This document shows, in pieces, positions 33,762-44,899 of a DNA stretch of 64,000 nucleotides. Source of the stretch: Oscheius dolichura (lineage: Eukaryota; Nematoda; Chromadorea; Rhabditida; Rhabditidae); the NCBI GenBank assembly GCA_932521035.1, contig OW051492.1, positions 4,712,001 through 4,776,000 of the forward strand, read 5' to 3'. The translations under genes and the position numbers were made by a program. The notes under the pieces were generated by a model that was given only the letters and a program-made list of their open reading frames with translations, did not search any database and was not told the origin of the DNA. Position 1 is the first letter of the stretch. Every line of letters starts with the position of its first letter.

Positions 33762-36382
33762 TTATTCGAAGACTTGGTAGGCCAGGGTCGAGATTCGTTG
33801 TCGCCGGGTCACAAAGAAAAGAGCACCGGCGCCTGAAGGGGTTCTTTAGAGGGAGAATAAGGAGACAAACCTATGGCCGCACCGAAAACGAGGGAGAAGA
33901 GGCCCAAGACGAACATAGCCCCTCCGGTGTAACCCTGGTAGGTTGGGACTGGAGCAGGTAGCGGGTACCGGGCCAGGGACGATCTCGCAATGGTGTAGGC
34001 CTAATAGTCAGTGTCATATTCAGGATAGGGGCTCTCTCACCTTGTCGTCTACGGTAAACGACCAGTCCTTCTGTTTCGTCGCCTTGTTCAGTTCCTCGTA
34101 GAACTTGTCCGTGGCCACCTCATTCTGTAATTCGGCCATTTTCCCGTCCCCGTCTATTTCCCTACAATATAGTCGAAGGATGTCGTGGTGGTGGTCGGCA
34201 GTTTGACATTTTTATTGGCCACCCGGAAGAACACGTCGACGCCGCCCTTGGAGTTGGCATTCTGAATCCTCTCTCGTTCTCGTCTCCCCCGCCACTCACA
34301 TAAGCCGCCTTTATCCGGTACTTGTTGATCTTGAATGTCTCCTGGAGTCTCTCGCTTAATACTTGGGTCACTCTCTGTTCTCCGCTCTCGTAGACTTTCC
34401 CAAGGTTCTCTTAAAATATTCTTATTGAAAGTAGAGATGATAACTAACGGTCCTTGATGGTGAATACGAAGGAGGCGTCGTTAACGTATTGGTTGGCGTA
34501 GCACTCCCTCACGAGGCTGTCTATCTGTGGCGCCCCTCCGTAGTTCAACAGGGTCACAACCGGCGACTCCACTCCTCCCTAAAGTACCCACTAACCACTT
34601 TCTAGTCTTCCCTAAACCTTGAGGAATGTTCGGATGACGGTCTCCTTATCGATCATCTGTAATTCAATGACATTCCCGTCCGGTCCCCTCGCCTTGTACA
34701 CAGTCATCGGATCCCCAGACGACTGTAAATTAAACGGTGAAAAAAGAAATGCGACCGGCCGACCTTGTCATATGTCTGCCACGAGGACACGTTGAGGAGA
34801 AGCTCGGAGAGAGGCCTCATCGAGATCCGGGAGTCCACCTTGACGGCTTCCCGGGATTCGGGGTCGATGGCCTGGATGGACACGCACCGGCTGACCGAGA
34901 GGGCATACTCGTACCCTGGACAGTCCATGTTTCTATAGGAGGATAGGGGACTGACCGGTGGAGTAATCGTGTACAAAAGTAGTGGCATCCACGGTGGCCG
35001 GCACATTGAAGAAGGGGATGAGCTGGCCCTTCTTGATCTCGGCCGTGGTGACAACCACCAGCGAGAGACTCGGGGAGTAGAACAATTCGTAGGTCTGGTT
35101 CTGGTCTTTGGTGTTGTTCTGGACGATGAGGTTGACGGGATCGGCGAAGTTGGCCGGACTGGGGGTCGAGTTCCGCCCCTCGCACAGGACACCGCTTGGG
35201 ATCTGAACAGATCCTGGTAATGTCAAAAGGAGAGGGCCTACCTTGAATCTGTCTGTGCCTTTGCCGACTTCCGTCCGTTTGTCCAACGAGAAAGAGTACG
35301 AATTGACGAATGTCCCATTGGGATCGGTCAGGGAATATTCCTTGAAGTGGATATACAAAAGCTGGGGATTTTTGAAGAAGGGCGAAGCGGGAGGAATCGA
35401 CTTATCCCCGGTATAGACCACGTCCACCTGTAATATAATAGTATGTCAGCGCCATAATTAGGGTTCTCACCTGGAGGGCGCTCTTGGTCCCATTGATACA
35501 AGTAATCCATCCCACCCCTTCAATACCAGCGGTTATCAGAGTGTCCTGAACGTGTGTTTTGTTAAAGGAACACCGGCACAGCTTCAAAAATTAGACGCGC
35601 GCGGGCAAATCGTTACGGTAACGAGCCGTTTAAAAAAATTTCAACAATTGTTTCCCGTATGATTTTTCAATATTTCTTATTGAGAAAATGATTAGCACAT
35701 TCCAATTAGTGAAAGCAGTAAAAAAAATACAAAAAACGTATGTCACAATATGGAGAAAAGTAACTCGAAAGCAATTTTTTTGACCGATGAAAAGCAAACG
35801 CGCCCCGGGCTACTGCGCTCAGCGAAGTGCGGGAAAAGCTGTGTCGGTGTTCCTTTAATATAATTCAATAAACTAACGCTCGGAGTGCCTTTTATTTTGA
35901 GGTCGAGGAAGCCGTTGACAATATCGGCCACGGAAGTGGACTTGGTGATGTTGAGGACATCGAGTAGGGACTGGGGCACGGGATAGGGCTTGACATCCTT
36001 TTGGGGAAGACAGTCGCCTGAAATATCCACTGTACGAGGGGAACTAAACAATACTTACTCTGGTTGACGGAGTAGAACTGGCCATCAAGTTGGATGAACC
36101 GGGAGGAGTTGGCCGAGATGGCCCTCTCCCCGGCCAGGGAGGTCTCCACGAAATACGAAGCCTCTTCGTGTGTCCAGTCGGTGAATGTCCCTTCCAGCTG
36201 AAAATGGTCTCTGCCCAATCCTCCCCTCCACCCACGTTGTAATCAGCCAAAAGCTTCATTTTAGAGTCAAGGTCGACCACATTTCCCGGCTTTTGCGAGG
36301 AAACACAAAAGTTCTTGAGCGGGTCAACAGCAGCCGAAGGGGCCACGCAGAGGAGAAATAGCCCCACAAGGAAGGCTAACAT
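33762..36382 (-). CDS. Type I membrane glycoprotein with SEA-like stem, unrecognised
   Basis: About 640 residues. The chosen start gives a signal peptide (MLAFLVGLFLLCVAPSAAVD); an upstream in-frame ATG at 36430 is possible. The ectodomain has many N-glycosylation sites (NGT, NNT, NQT, NVS) and few cysteines. Near the membrane a region with the flavour of an SEA domain reads RVTQVLSERLQETFKINKYR and VFFRVANKNVKLP. One transmembrane helix follows (GGAMFVLGLFSLVFGAAIGA), then a short tail RRQRISTLAYQVFE with a YxxF-type sorting motif. About fifteen introns, one of them holding a transposon (35562-35858). I do not recognise the family; a surface or secretory-pathway role is inferred. Confidence 0.7.
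35562..35858. mobile_element. MITE-like element, TTAA target site, 19-bp TIRs
   Basis: A 289-bp element (35566-35854) flanked by TTAA on both sides (35562-35565, 35855-35858). Its ends are inverted: AGGAACACCGGCACAGCTT on the left and the reverse complement of AGGAACACCGACACAGCTT on the right (18 of 19 identical). It has no coding capacity; the interior is AT-rich between GC-rich subterminal parts. It sits in an intron of the glycoprotein gene (35546-35877). Removing the element and one TTAA leaves a 39-nt intron, the usual length here, which dates the insertion after the gene structure. TTAA duplication suggests mobilisation by a piggyBac-type transposase. Confidence 0.88.
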
Positions 36383-37008
36383 TTCCCTGGAAAAGGGGTG
36401 TTTCATAAGAGGTGAGAAACAGGAAAACAACGAGGAAAAGTGGTCATGTTCTCGAAACAGAAGGAGGCGCGGTTATCCGCCCGCCTGCCACCGATCGCGA
36501 CGGGACACGGGCCGGTGTCTGCCTCTCTCCCCCAGCCGTGGTGTCTCCTCTCCAGCGGGGTTGTCTATCGGCCGCAAAAAGACTAAACCACCGGGTGTCG
36601 TGGCGGGCGCCTGTGAGCCAGTTTCTAGGCGGTAGACTGGAGTGGATGGAGTGAGGGGAGGAGCCCTGTGCTGTGGCTTCGGCTGTGGCGACCGGGCGTC
36701 CGCGCCAAGCGAGGCGTCGCCAGGGGTTCCGTACCGGAGGGTGCGGTGTCCCGGGCGGACAAGGAGAGGTGTATGGCTCAGGCCCGAAAGGGAGCAGGCA
36801 GAAACCTCCGCGCGTTGCAGTGGCCGGACAGCGCCCGTGAGCAGTCGGTCCGGTGTAGCCTATTCCAATACCCCCAGACCTCCAGTCATTTTGCCCTTTT
36901 TGCCCTTCATTTCGGAATAATCCCCTTGAAGCGGACGGGTCCAAACCACTTTGATAGTTAGAATCAGTAGCAGCCGTCAGTCCATAGGAAGCTTGCTCCC
37001 GGCCGCCG
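36383..37008. promoter_or_regulatory. Divergent upstream region
   Basis: GC-rich stretch between the starts of the minus-strand glycoprotein gene and the plus-strand BTB gene. Long overlapping open frames (36444-37067 minus, 36642-36920 plus) have no motifs and are probably a by-product of base composition. The promoters of both genes must lie here. Confidence 0.4.
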
Positions 37009-38253
37009 ATGTCCGGCAATCCTTCCGTGGTCTTCTCACACTCCGTTTCAATCAACGCAACCGACAAAATCGACCGCTACCAGGAGCTTCTCGTCACCGC
37101 CCACAATATTTGCTTCTACGAATGGTCCGTTGTCCTTCCTGACTAATATCTTCTTCAGGAAGCTGAAGATAAGTTGTGAGGAAGAGTTCGCCTTCATGAG
37201 AGGGAACAACAGTCAGGTGGAGTTTCCCCGGCTGAGCTTCGAGTCGCATGTCCTCCTGGAGACTGGACGGACCCCCCTGCTCAGTCGAGTCGACTTCCAC
37301 GTGGTCGCCAGGAAGCACGACGGAGAGGTGTTCCTCGGCCCGTCGAAGTACGTAGCGAGTCCCGCGCCCCAAGGCGTCGACACGACCATCACCGTGCCCC
37401 CACATTCCGACGTCGGGAAGATCATCCGCGAGACGGCCCTCGGCAAATCGGGAGCTGCCGTCTTGGAGGTTTCCGTAACCATCCACATCCCGAAGGTCTC
37501 CTTCGACCTGGGCCGGTGGATCTACGCTGCTCCTCCTCCCACCATGAGGGATTATCGTTTCGTCGTCCTTGATGACCCGTACGGCCCCCGTCTCATTCCT
37601 ACAGTATCCCCCATCTTCAGGTCCCAACACGACGTGGTTCTGCGCTGTACCAATGGTGTCCTCCCCTGCAGCCGGGCGGCCCTCTTCCAAGTTTCCGGCT
37701 ACTTCCGCCGTCTCTTCCACAGCCGAGCCAGTGAATTCGAAGAGGACTGCTCCCTCGCGGGGCTCACCGCCGTCATCGCCTACATGCTGACCGGCTCGTT
37801 TTCCCGCCCGGAGCCGATCACCCCTCGACTAGTGGAGGAGATGGCCGGCCTCATCCGCCGCTACCGCCCTGCCGTGGTGCGTCCCCTGTTCTCGGCCATC
37901 GAGCAGGCGGCCTGCGAACAACTGGAGAGGGAGGCGGACAACTTGGAACAGGTCATCAAGTGGTACCTGGTGGGCGGCGATTGGGACATGTACCGGCTGG
38001 ACAACGCGGCGCTGGCCGTGCTGCTCACCCGGCACATGAATGACTTCGCGATGGAGTTCATCGTCAACGAGCCGGGCAAGCCCCAGCTTAGAGAGCTACA
38101 CGAGCGACTCACCCAGAGGCGGAACATCTTCAGGGTCGAGCCTATGGTCAGTCTCCTCCTCCCCCTCGTCTCCTCCCAACCAACCGATTTCAGCAGAAGA
38201 TCCTTCGTACCAGAAGAGGCCAGGCTGCTCGTTTCGTGAAGATCTCCTGCTGA
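37009..38253 (+). CDS. BTB/POZ-domain protein
   Basis: About 385 residues. The N-terminal 150-190 residues may be a diverged MATH-type domain (LPRLSFESHVLLE-like text, then VSVTIHIPKVSFDLGRW), as in worm BATH proteins, but this is uncertain. The BTB domain is clear: SQHDVVLRCTNGVLPCSRAA, LFQVSGYFRRLFHSRASEFE, then SLAGLTAVIAYMLTGSF, followed by a helical BACK-like region. BTB proteins of this kind are usually substrate adaptors of CUL3 ubiquitin ligases. Two short introns join in phase (EWKLKIS; PMQKILRTR). AATAAA lies at 38274-38279. Confidence 0.8.
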
Positions 38254-38382
38254 TGAACGAGAAATACGAGTAGAATAAAACACTGTTCAAAACCGTGTTT
38301 ATTGTTGATAATTGAACAAGTTAAAGCCATCTTCTGACAATATGTCATACTGTAATAGGTTAGGAATCCCACGTGGAATTGT

Positions 38383-40912
38383 TTACAACTGGCAGTGACG
38401 GGCACACGTCTTGGTGCAGAGCTTGAGGACGGACGGCCTGTCGCAGAGTTGGAGGATGCCCCAGAGGCGACAGTAGTTGCCGTAGTCGGCGCATCTGATG
38501 TCTTCGATGGGCGGCTCCACCTCCGGTCGGATCCTTGCTTCCACAGTCGCTGGCTCTTCTGGGATAAAAACCGTCGATGTCTCGGCTACGGGTTCAGGGG
38601 CCTCCGTCGTGGTGGTCGTTGTTTCTTCTACAATTTTGTCTCCAAGAAGAAAGGGGGAGGATACCTGTAGTAGTGGGCGTCGGCTCGGTCACACTGGTCG
38701 AAATTTCAGTCTCCGCCGCGGTACTGGGTTCTTCGGTCTCTTTTCTCGTCGTCGTCTCAATAATTTGGTATCCTCTACGCGGTATTACGGGCACCTTCGT
38801 TTGTCCTAAAAATACTAGTCCCTATTATCCTCCTCAAAGTCAAACCTGCTATTTCTCTAATCATGGGCTGAACAAACTGTCCGACCATTTCATCGGCTAC
38901 TACTTTGATAGCCTCGAATGTCTCCAGTCCGGTGGCCGGGATCTCCCTCTCGGGGAGAAGGAATCCATAGCCAGTCGCAGAGTTCTTCGGCCTCAGTTCG
39001 ATCAGGTAAGCGTAGGGGACTTTCAGGGATCCCTTGGCCCAATCGTGGGAACCTCCAGATGCCTCGTACATTCTACAAATCTCGTACGTAAATTCTACAA
39101 TTCACTCACAGGTCCGCTCCAGTTCCCACGGAATATTTGGTGCCGTACAGTTCATAGAGTGCCTTTGTTGCCTTCAAGGCGAGTGGTCGCTATAAAGAAA
39201 TTATAAGTTACGGTGGCGGTCAAACAAGTTTAATTTTTGAAGATTTCGGATGTTTTTCTCGTTCTTTCGATGGGTAGGTTGAAAATTGCATGAAAAATAT
39301 GTGTCCAAGGGAAATCCCCCAAAAAATTCAATAGAAAAAGGTGTTGGGCTCAACCCGACCCGGACCCGGTGATTTTAGGGTCGGGTCGGGCCAACCCGCA
39401 CAGCCCTGCTGTACGTGCGGCTTACCAAAGCCGAGTGGAAGTCCTGGGGATAGCTTCTCTTCCTGTGGCCGTAAGGGATGAGCCACATTTGAGAATAGGA
39501 GTGGAGGGAGATGAACGCGTGGGGTTTGTGTACTTCGAGGAAGTCTCTAACCGCCACTGACTCCGGTTCGGAGAAGGCCGACGAGCCGTGGTAAGTCTCG
39601 TGGCAGGGATCAGCGGAAGAACCACCAGCTGGAAAGAGCTTTTCTTTATTTTAACAAGGGCGAAGATACTCACAGGCCCAGAACCAGCCAAAATTTCTGT
39701 TGAGGTCGACGCCGGAGCAGCAGACGGTATGGAAATGTTGCCTCTTACAGGTGGCCGGACTTCGGTTCTTCCTCCACATTCGATTCTAAAGAAAGGGACA
39801 GTACAATGAAAGATGGGGAGGGGAACCTTCACACGAGAATACTCGTAGCCGTCGGGATTCATGACGGGCAAAATGTAAAAGTCGAGGTGGTCAAGCAACT
39901 TCTGTACAGCGGGATCCGTTTCATAGCCGTGGACAAGCTCGTGGATAATATAAAGTGCTGTGGCCGGTGCTATCCACTCTCGGGCGTGGATTCCGGCATC
40001 TATCCAGACGATGCCTTTCTCGACTCCCGGGGATCTCTTCCCGGAGAGCTTGATGACGAGGAGTGTCCTGTTCTCGTGGCTCTGGCCGATGTCGATCAGG
40101 GTGACCATGTCCGAGTTGTCCTTCTTCAGTCGTTTCAATTCTCCGTGGATATCCTCCAGCGAGTTGTACTTGTCGTAGGCGTATCCTCCCGCCTCCGGGT
40201 GGTAGAAGGCGGCCGGGGACTTCTCATCCTTGATTGCTCTAAACATGTCCCTTTCCGGTGGAACCTATCCCTGACAAACTGTTCGAGGTCGTTGACAGCC
40301 ACCACGTAGTTGAGCCGTTTCGATTCGAGGTCTTTTACAAAAATGGGGGCGTCTGAAGGCCCAACTGTCACGTCGACAATACCACCTAAAGAGGTGTCCT
40401 AGGAGTCAGGGGGCCAGGGCCTACCGATTCTCGTGGGCGGTTGCCAGAAATCGAGCAAATAGGGCGAGGATCCCTCATAAAGAGCCTTCAAATAGTGGAG
40501 GGTGTCCTCGGACTCCGGGTTGATGCGGATCAATTTGAAACTGAAAACGGGTACTTGGGAAGAGGTCAGTTTATTTGCGGTCTATCTTCACGTCTGCGTG
40601 TAGCGGCGAACGGGCCAAACAAAGGATGGCCACTCGGTTCGGGGGGAACAAGAAAACATTGGGTAAACAGGGCTATTGTCCAGTTGAGGGCAATCCACCG
40701 AACCGGTGTTCCAAGTTTGGAACACCCGGTTCAGGGATCAAAAGGGAACCCAGTGGAATAATGAAAAGAAAATCTAAAGAAGACACCGAGTTAAAAGGAG
40801 GAAGGGAAATGATAAAAGAGACCAACTTTCGAAAGTCGTGAGGGGCGTCGTCGTCGTTAAGGGAGACCGCCGCCGAGACGGAAAGCAGCGGCAGGAGGAG
40901 GAGTAGCCGCAT
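38383..40912 (-). CDS. Secreted M14A carboxypeptidase with C-terminal ShKT domain
   Basis: About 600 residues. A signal peptide (MRLLLLLPLLSVSAAVS) is followed by a propeptide (HDFRNFKLIRINPESEDTL), the M14 catalytic domain, a Thr/Glu/Pro-rich linker and a ShKT domain. Zinc ligands are in WIDAGIHAREWIAPAT (HxxE) and FISLHSYSQMWLIPYG; substrate-pocket text includes VDLNRNFGWFW; the catalytic Glu is in AYLIELRPKNS. The last exon has the six-cysteine ShKT pattern (CADYGNYC, LC, LC, TKTCARHC). The same architecture occurs in nematode cuticle and digestive carboxypeptidases. Two introns are swollen to 286 and 236 nt and carry palindromes (listed). It meets the BTB gene tail to tail. Confidence 0.92.
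39346..39397. repeat. GC-rich imperfect hairpin in an intron
   Basis: Arms GGGCTCAACCCGACCCGGACCC (first 20 bases at 39346-39365) and its near reverse complement at 39378-39397 (GGGTCGGGTCGGGCCAACCC), with a 10-base A/T-rich loop. It lies inside the 236-nt intron 39190-39425 of the carboxypeptidase gene. It could be the end of a degraded transposon. Confidence 0.75.
40700..40732. repeat. Near-perfect 33-bp palindrome in an intron
   Basis: GAACCGGTGTTCCAA, a 3-base centre, then TGGAACACCCGGTTC, which pairs with it apart from one unpaired base. It lies in the 286-nt first intron (40541-40826) of the carboxypeptidase gene, about seven times the usual intron length. Possibly a transposon relic. 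Confidence 0.8.
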
Positions 40913-41196
40913 CTGAATGACGAGGATAAAAAGGGGAGAAAGCCCACCTCGAGAAGGGGCGTGTGCAGGCCGTCTGGCTCTTTGTATGTGAGTCGAAGAA
41001 GCGTGCGAGAGGTGTCAGCGCCAAGTCGCCTCCGCGTACAAAAAGTGCGGGGCCGAGCGAGAGGTGGATCCGATTGCGGAAGGGGGCAGAAGGGGCCATT
41101 CGGACCATAACAATAAGAGACTGCTTCTGCTCTTCCGAACCTTTAGAGACTGCTTAATGCCCCCCAGATAACGCGTCCCTCCTGTTCACACCTGTT

Positions 41197-41829
41197 ATGG
41201 ACGGCCTCTTCAATGAGTCTGGCCAGGTGCTCTTCGCCTTCTCCGCCATATATTTCATGATGGACCATCCTCTGGCTGCCGTTTACTGGTACAGCCACCC
41301 TTAGAACCCATAGAGCGAGTCTAGTTATGGCATGTGCTCCTTCTTGTCCTCCATTCAAAAGATGTTTGGGAGAGGAGAGGAGAAGCCGAGGAGGACAAAT
41401 GCGATTGCCTTCATCGGCCTGCTGATGGTTCTAGGTCACTTCTACCCGTGGTGTATGTTCTGGTTCCAGGTAATTCTTATCTTCTCTCTTATACAGCTTC
41501 CTCATCAGTTAGTGGTCATAGTGGAGGTGGCCTCTGTTCTCCCACCATTCCGCTCTCCCGTCTCCCAACAAGCCAATCCCCTCCTTGCCATCCTCTCAAA
41601 CCGCTTCCTCCTAATATTCATCGCCTGTGGAGCCGAGCTCTTTTATCTCTTCTTATATTTGGATGTCTTCTACGAAGGCCCGTCTCTGCTGGATCTCCCT
41701 CTCCTGTCCATTCTCACGGCGGCCACCTTCCCCGCTGCCCTTCTCTACTCCCTCTCCTCGTTTATTCGCCTTATTCCCCTGATAAAATCGTATCCTTCTA
41801 GTGTTAAAAATGACGAGAAGAAGCAATAA
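41197..41829 (+). CDS. Phosphatidylinositol-synthase-like protein without catalytic motif
   Basis: The C-terminal half matches CDP-diacylglycerol-inositol phosphatidyltransferase (CDIPT): QANPLLAILSNRFLLIFIAC, GAELFYLFLYLDVFYEGPSL against human GNELFYCLLYLFHFSEGPL. The N-terminal text FAFSAIYFMMDHPLAAVY resembles FAIISFYFMPCCPLTAS. Between them the CDP-alcohol phosphotransferase motif (DGx2ARx8Gx3Dx3D) is absent; the sequence there is SSIQKMFGRGEEKPRRT. A better family start (MPPDNASLLFTPVM) would need one C fewer in the C6 run at 41160-41165, so I take the next in-frame ATG. It is either a pseudo-enzyme, a decaying paralogue, or a gene with a missed exon. AATAAA overlaps the stop. Confidence 0.65.
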
Positions 41830-42021
41830 AACGAGTCGCCGTCGGTGTTTAATAATCTTATCTGTATGGTGTTCTCCCGGACGCGCTATTGCGTATTTTG
41901 TTTTCAACTTGTCTATTATAGTTTTTGCCCCAGGAGAATAGCCTTCCGAGTGTCGATAGGTCAAAGAGTTAGACTCCCTGTGATAGACTCTTATCAGTGC
42001 CTTTTATACCTTGTTATAGCC

Positions 42022-43035
42022 ATGGACCCCCCTCCCTCTGCCTTTGAAAACACTCATTATACCGAGTGTGATGTCTTCCCCATCGACGGGGTCACGGAAT
42101 ACGCCGTCTTCTACGAGAACAAGGGAGAGGTTTTTCGGGCATGTTCTCTCTCTATCAAGGATATTCCAGAATTCTTGTGGATTGGGGCGGATGACCGAGG
42201 CCCAAATCATCGACGAGATACGGATGGGGAGGAACCTCGTCCACGAATCGAAGGAGACCGTGGAGAGGATGGAAAAACAAGAGGTAGTACAATGGAACGG
42301 GGGGAGATCAGGGGGTATTCAGCTGAGGATCGTGTATATGGACTCGGCCGGGAGTATGGTCCTCCACGACATTCAACAGAAGATGGAAACGGATGACATC
42401 TTCCTCTTCACAGACGTCCGCGCCTTAGATTTTAACACGTGGAATATGTTCGCCAGAGATAATTTCTCCGTTATGTAGGCCACTTTGACCTGTATCATTC
42501 TATCATCTTCAGACATATGCCCTGTTTCAAGAAGGGCACGAACTGTTCGGGATACGGAGGGATAACCATCCTGTACAGGAAGAATTTGAAAGTCGTCAAT
42601 CACGGGAGGATCTTCACCTGGAAACTGCTGAATACAGAGAAGGGGAAGATCTTCCCCGGGGTCGAAGGGGTCTTCGTGGACGTGACCAACGAATCTCCCC
42701 AAAAAGTCAACCGGATCTGCACAATGTTCCACTGGAAACACGAGAACACCAAGGGATTTGACCCAATGGTCAACGTGACCAATTTCACATCGCATTTCCT
42801 CACTAAGCCCATACCTCCCCGGGACGATGCCCCCATCGTTGTCCACATTTTTGGTCGGTTCAATTATCCCTCGGAAAAGTTTCTCCCCTTCCTCCGGGAC
42901 AAACACCCCGAGTTGCAGCTGATCCCACTGGATCACCCCGATGTCTATATCCTCTCCACGAATCCCTCCCTCTTTACTTCAGTCTCAAACGACCCCCATG
43001 AAATATTTTCATTTGTAGTCAAGTTGGTATCGTAA
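42022..43035 (+). CDS. Unrecognised protein, three exons
   Basis: About 310 residues. Start MDPPPSAFENTHYTECDVFP; a 40-nt intron joins FYENKGE to NSCGLGRMTEAQII and a 38-nt intron joins RDNFSVI to HMPCFKKGTNCSGYGG, both in phase. There is no signal peptide or membrane segment. Blocks that look structured are GGITILYRKNLKVVNHGRIF and DDAPIVVHIFGRFNYPSEKF. Codons are C/G-ending like its neighbours. I do not recognise the family. It lies between the phosphatidylinositol-synthase-like and fukutin-like genes, all on the plus strand with gaps of 192 and 316 bases. Confidence 0.65.
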
Positions 43036-43351
43036 TAAATTCATTTTCGAAGAGATACAAAACGATTGGCGAGGGGTTGACCCCAGCTGGGGGTCGTTTA
43101 CACGAACGGACCAGCTACTTGTAAACAGCCAGCGCCCTGCCCTGCCCGTCCTCCTTCTATAGAGGCTGGTCACTGATCAGCCGTCCCTCTTTTGATACCC
43201 CAATAATGGCCAATTAACCCTCGTTCCAAAATACATTTGAATGGTGATCTTCGCTACTTTCGGCAGACAAAGACAAAACTCGTTATCCACGGTCCTCGGC
43301 TAATAAGCCTCCCTCTCGATCTCCCTAGAACATCTGGTTATCTCCCTCCAG

Positions 43352-44686
43352 ATGAATGTGAGCCATAAAAGACATCTCGTGGTCCTCTGCCTGGGAGGCG
43401 TCTTCTCTCTCCTCTACTTCCTCCATGTCAGCCGAGTCATCCTCCTCCAAGAGACCAGACAGGTAACGGGGTGCCCGACTCTGCTAGAGGTGTCTCCAGT
43501 TATCGTGTGAGGGAGTCCTCGAGTTCCTCCAGCCGTCCTTCCCCGCCCTCCTCGTGGACATCCCCTTCCTGATTGACTACCAAAACAACACCTGCACCCT
43601 GCCCCGTATGTCTCTTTCCGCCTCCACTTTATAGTTAGCAGAGAGACCACTGAAAATAGCTGTAGCAGTGGAAGACAAAGTGGAAAATGCTGAGAGATAC
43701 CATATCATCCGTTATACGAAGGATACCCCTGCCAAGATGTACTGGACATTTCGAGACGACGTGGCCAGGGCCATTCTCCCGTAAGAGGCTGTCTCCTCTC
43801 TTCCGAAACATTGTATAGACTGGACACCTACCGACTGGGCAACTTTCTGATACCAGTGGACACTCGACGATTTATGGAATATTGGAAGCGGTCTCCCTTG
43901 TTGGATTGTCTCAAGCTGGACATGGGAAGGACCGGCCAGAAGAGCTATTTGCCTGCGACCAAGTCTGTGTCGGTGTTGGGCGAACTAGTCGAACTCTTGA
44001 TCTCCCTGGGCATGTATCCCTTTCTAAACGGGGGAACTCTTCTCGGTAAATCAGCTTTATAGCCCAGAACGTACGAATACAGGCTGGTACCGGGAGTGTG
44101 GCGTCATCCCCCACACTTACGATATGGACATTGCTGTCTTTATAGAGGAACACAATTCTAAGCTATTAAAATTACTCTTGGGAGGAGCCACCAGTTTTAG
44201 AGTAAGCAGGAAACTCGGAAGGGTAGGAGTGAATTGTAGCGTAGACGAGCTATTCAGGTGAATGACAGCTACGAGCTGACGGTATTCTCGAAGCAGTCGC
44301 CCCGCCCGGCCATCGACATCTTCTTCATGTACAATGGCCAGAACGAGTCGTGGGTCGGAGGAACATCCAACAACGGCCAGAAGTATAGATACTCTTATCC
44401 GCTGTGAGTCTCCTTATTAACAACAATCAAAGAGATTTGCAGGTATAACCCATGGTGCTCGGCCGATCTCCTGGGCCGGCTGTTCTGGGTCACTTGCACC
44501 CCGGAGGAGATGCTTGAGGTACACGATTTGCTTTGAATATTTAATCTTTTTCAGTTCGAATATGGTCCCAACTGGAAGAAGGACCATCACACGTCACGGT
44601 TTTCGTGGAGCCAATCGAGTCATAATGTGAGAAAGAGCACCCGGTGGAAGCCGGGAGAAATGAGAGAAGTCTACGTTACTTACTGA
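43352..44686 (+). CDS. FKTN: Fukutin-like ribitol/phosphosugar transferase
   Basis: Golgi type II membrane protein of about 350 residues in the LicD/fukutin nucleotidyltransferase family; fukutin adds ribitol-phosphate to dystroglycan glycans. An N-terminal signal anchor (LVVLCLGGVFSLLYFLHVSR) is followed by a stem and the catalytic domain: PFLNGGTLLGWYRECG, then VIPHTYDMDIAVFIEE with the DxD motif, KLGRVNDSYELTVFSK, PAIDIFFMYNGQNESWVGGT and the end GPNWKKDHHTSRFSWSQSSH. These match the human fukutin blocks IPHDIDIDIG, LDIFFFYE and WNGGT. About six short introns. CTCCAG directly precedes the ATG. Confidence 0.85.
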
Positions 44687-44899
44687 TCAAATTCACGGGT
44701 ATTTTTGTTATTTTCTCAAATTGTTATCGGTGTGTTACCTTTTTATATGAAATGCTCTTATTCTCTATGTAACGGAACTGTTTTTCGGCCTGAATGTTTC
44801 AAATGGTTAAATTGGCCTTTCTTCCTGTCGACACCTGCCAACTTTAGTCAAATCCACCCCAGTTGCCCATTTGGCAGTGGTTTCTTCGGCTCTCTCTCT

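Noticed and set aside
36444-37067. 207-codon minus frame in the divergent promoter region
   Set aside because: It overlaps the BTB first exon and other open frames and has no recognisable content.
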